A stretch of DNA of 64,000 nt, from assembly GCF_000276665.1 (NCBI RefSeq), contig NW_004955402.1, positions 260,975-324,974 of the forward strand, written 5' to 3'. This DNA is from Chinchilla lanigera. Lineage: Eukaryota > Chordata > Mammalia > Rodentia > Chinchillidae. The notes beneath the pieces were generated by a model. It saw only the letters and a list, made by a program, of their open reading frames with translations, did no database searches and had not been told where the DNA came from. This document shows, piece by piece, positions 61,251 to 64,000 of this stretch (positions are counted from its first letter, which is position 1; each line of letters opens with the position of its first letter). A program made the position numbers and the translations under genes.

Positions 61251-62277
61251 TAACCTGCCAATGATTCTGAAATGGCAAATGAAAATCCAAAATGGTGATC
61301 ACACATGGCTCCTACTGTGTAAAAGCACTGATATAACAGAGAAACAGGAAGCATTTAATTCTGGCTGCACTGCGTATTCAGCATCAGTAACCTAGACCTA
61401 ACATCAGTCAGGACTACTCCAAAATCCACATGCCTATTGCAGTTACATGTAGAAATCTGAAAAACTCCAGTAGGTCTATGGGGGGGTGAGTGTCACTAAA
61501 TCTGGAGAAAAGCTACACCACGGCATTCCTACTCGAAGAAGAGGGCAAGCGTGGTGCCTAGTAACAATCTGACGGCTGGATGCAATGATTGCTATAGCCG
61601 AAAATTCTTAACAGAAAGTCAGAAAATCCCAAAATAACTCTATGCTGCCATGTCAATGTTCTAAAAAGTTCTGGAACTGCAGCATATTAGCAAATAGTTA
61701 TACCGAAATACAACAAAGAAAAAATTCTAGCTAAGTAATTTTATGACAATCTAATATCAAGTTACAAACTTAAATCTATAGTAATATATACTGAACATTT
61801 ACATTTAAATGTACACAACATGATCCATTTAGTCTTAAAACTACCATGTGACACAACTGTGGAAATGAGCCCACACACAGGCAAGCTGGTGTGCTCTATC
61901 ACCACACTGGCAGCTGCAGGAAGTGGACTGTTGTAAACACACACTCGATAAACTGGAGCACTGTGTAGAGTCCAGCTGCTTTAACATGTCATATGATAAC
62001 TTTTATGAGCGAACACAGTAGAGGCAAATGAATTCTTAGCACATTACTTAAAAATACATTTCTAAAGATGAAGGTCCCAACTCATTTTTACATACACACG
62101 CAAAATTATCTGTCACAGACAGCAAACATTAGATATACTGGCGTTCCCAGCAGCAGCCTGCACATTTAGACATTTAGAATTTACGATTACAATGCACACA
62201 GAGAGCGCTGTCGAGTCTGTCTGAGACGGATATTCAATCCTGCACGGGACAGAGCTGCCTCAGTGCCTGTGAGCTTA
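61251..62277 (-). other. RNMT: RNMT 3' untranslated region (proximal part)
   Basis: It directly follows the RNMT stop codon on the minus strand. It is AT-rich with several AUUUA-like pentamers in that sense. An ATTAAA variant signal lies at 61359-61354 and CATAAA variants near 61740 and 61990 on the minus strand. Which of these is used, or whether the UTR runs on past 61251, cannot be decided from sequence alone. Confidence 0.6.
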
Positions 62278-62312
62278 CTACTGCTTCTCAAAGGCAAAGA
62301 CCAAGTAAATAC
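62278..62312 (-). CDS. RNMT: RNMT terminal coding exon (mRNA cap guanine-N7 methyltransferase C terminus)
   Basis: RNMT adds the N7 methyl group to the capped 5' end of nuclear mRNAs, working with the activator RAMAC (RAM). This exon encodes only the final residues: after a split codon (..GT) it reads IYLVFAFEKQ and stops with TAG at 62280-62278. That is the last beta-strand of the methyltransferase fold and matches the RNMT C terminus I know. A strong acceptor precedes it on the minus strand: 'gctaac' branch-like site, pyrimidine run, 'cttccccag'. The preceding exon should end with a codon whose first base completes Ser; it lies beyond the window. Synteny with MC5R in the same orientation supports the call. 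I recall the human protein ending in two Gln; here there is one. Confidence 0.88.
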
Positions 62313-64000
62313 CTGGGGAAGAAACAGGAAAGCCGGGTTAGCTTTTCACATCCTCAGAGCAACAGCATAACAACCTCAGTCCTGTTCACAGCTGGGTGAA
62401 TACCCTTAGGGGTTTCAAGCAGCCTTTGAGGGAGAAAAACTTCATTAATTTTAAAAGCTCTATTATTTGAGTCATACTTAGGCAGCTGTGGAATCATTTT
62501 ATTTACTTCAAAACAAGCATCTACCTATTGTAATAGAGAAAATGCAGGTCATGGAAAAGCCTATTCTACAGCTCTAAAAATCTCTAAAAATGGTTTCATG
62601 TAAGAAAACCTAAAAGCATAAAAGCAAAGAAAACCAAAAAGCCCCATATGACTCAAATCTTTTTACCGGGCACAAGGTACGATAATCACCTAACAAGCAG
62701 CAATAATTTAAGTTTTCTATTTTAAAACCAATTATGTTTTAATTTATATAGGGCATACACAATGTAAAATTAGAAGAAACACAAAACACATATAACAAGA
62801 CATAGTGAAATCCACCCAGTTATCTCGCTGCTGTGCTGCAGGGCCTAGCAAGGAAAGTGAGTCGTAAGGCACATATCAAGAGATGCTCAGAGAACATGGC
62901 CAAGTGGCCTTGCAGTGACACTTCTGCATGCACCCAGAACTAAGACACCTTACTGTGGCACGTGTCCATATACAGACAGGTCAAGAACATGAGTCCTTAT
63001 GCACACCACGCAAAGTCTACCCTGCCACATCTAATAAGACACCCATAGGATGCATGGTAAGAAACTTCTTCAAAAGGTGACTAATTCTGATACCAGCTGT
63101 TCAGGGCACATTATTAGGATATTCAATATCAATCAGGACAAAGGTAACACATGTTAGCTGAGCTAACTTTAAAGCAGGACAGATAGATGAAGGCCTGAGA
63201 CAGCTTCCAGACCTTTCGCTCTCCCAACCCACCCAGCATAGTAGTGCTGTCCCAGTCTCCTGAGATACTTCCTGGTTGTTACTATGCTGTTCCTTATCAA
63301 CTAGCTTCACTCTTCCTTCAGTGCAGTGACTGTGGCTGTCAGCAAAGGCCAATGAGCAGGCAGAATGCTCATGGGCTCTAGAACTGCAGACTTCTCACCT
63401 CGGCCCCACCCTAGTACCCTCCTACAGTGCCGCCCTGCTCACACCAGAGCCATCCAAAGCCACTGCAAACCAGCCCTCAGTACCCTTTCCCCTAATGTAG
63501 GTTGGTCACCTTACTCTACCAAAAGCTAGAATCTGACTTGAGACGCACAGTTAGCAACTCTCAAACTTCTCACAGTCCCACCCATAGCAAGGACTTCCAT
63601 GAAGCCATGTAAAACAGCTGCCTTGGGTGAGCCACAAGGTTCTCTTGCTGCTCCCTCACCTGTGGGAGGGACGCATGCCAACCACAGTGTTCAGGAAGTG
63701 CTGCAACACCAGTGTGAGTCAGAGCAGAGGCCAGCGCCAACAGCACCAGCAAACGTACAACACTCAGCTATAGCAACTACTGTGCTACTTCTGAGACATC
63801 ACTCTTTCCATCACACTCTCCACCTGTTCTTCCTATTATGGTAACTGCAGCACTGTCTAAGTTTGCCTAGGAGTACATTTTACTGGTGCCTATTTCTTCC
63901 ATTGAACTGTAGAAGGCGAAGACTTCACTTATTTGCTTCTTTATCCTCTAAAGTTTGTCTCTACCACTTGCGCCATCAACATAAGCAACAAACACTCAAC
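62313..64000 (-). other. RNMT: RNMT last intron (partial)
   Basis: I searched this stretch on the minus strand for the preceding RNMT exon and found no matching coding sequence. It holds no clear repeat except A/T-rich patches at about 62600-62760. Short open frames near 63100-63840 have no recognised product. Confidence 0.6.

Noticed and set aside
1..64000. CRISPR arrays, operons, bacterial-type defence or other prokaryotic systems
   Set aside because: There are no regularly spaced identical repeats with unique spacers and no prokaryotic genes. The content is plainly mammalian.
62313..64000. Penultimate RNMT exon
   Set aside because: I searched the minus strand for the expected C-terminal coding sequence before the last intron and saw no match; it should lie to the right of the window.

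Overview
The window is mammalian nuclear DNA. It is AT-rich, repeat-laden and has one CpG island. The repeats (tRNA-derived ID-type SINEs, ID plus 7SL 'B4-like' composites, B1-like 7SL SINEs, L1, MaLR LTRs) point to a rodent. The ID sequence does not look murid to me, so a beaver-, kangaroo-rat- or squirrel-type rodent is my guess; species cannot be fixed by eye.

Two real genes are supported, both on the minus strand. MC5R (melanocortin 5 receptor) is intact in one coding exon at 22998-23975, with a splice acceptor just upstream of its ATG and a CpG island (about 24.8-25.9 kb) behind it. The last coding exon of RNMT (mRNA cap guanine-N7 methyltransferase) is at 62278-62312, followed to the left by its 3' UTR; the rest of RNMT lies beyond the right edge. 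The order and orientation (RNMT, then MC5R) match human 18p11.21, where MC2R would follow beyond the left edge. I see no MC2R coding sequence here.

Layout. 0-2 kb: small TA-flanked DNA transposons, one split by an L1 3' fragment. 4.5-8.3 kb: an HSP90AB1-like processed pseudogene split by a full-length MaLR element (LTR-internal-LTR). 8.5-11 kb: a decayed gamma-type (ERV1) pol. 12.3-12.8 kb: a fold-back mariner fossil. 13-22 kb: mostly unrecognised non-coding sequence with an L1 and a MaLR LTR. 23-26 kb: MC5R and its CpG island. 26.8-27.2 kb: a long pyrimidine repeat. 29-43 kb: several L1 copies, SINEs and a Tigger-like fossil. 48.6-58.2 kb: an old minus-strand L1 holding a stack of nested insertions, including an MLT1-like LTR, two MaLR LTRs, a TA-flanked miniature element, a betaretrovirus-like provirus (itself carrying two SINEs) and a second fold-back mariner. 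58-64 kb: RNMT 3' UTR/downstream sequence, terminal exon and last intron.

Nothing here resembles a bacterial-type accessory system, CRISPR array or operon. The most unusual structure is the pair of fold-back mariner elements with the same internal junction. Repeat family names come from recognition by eye, not a database search.
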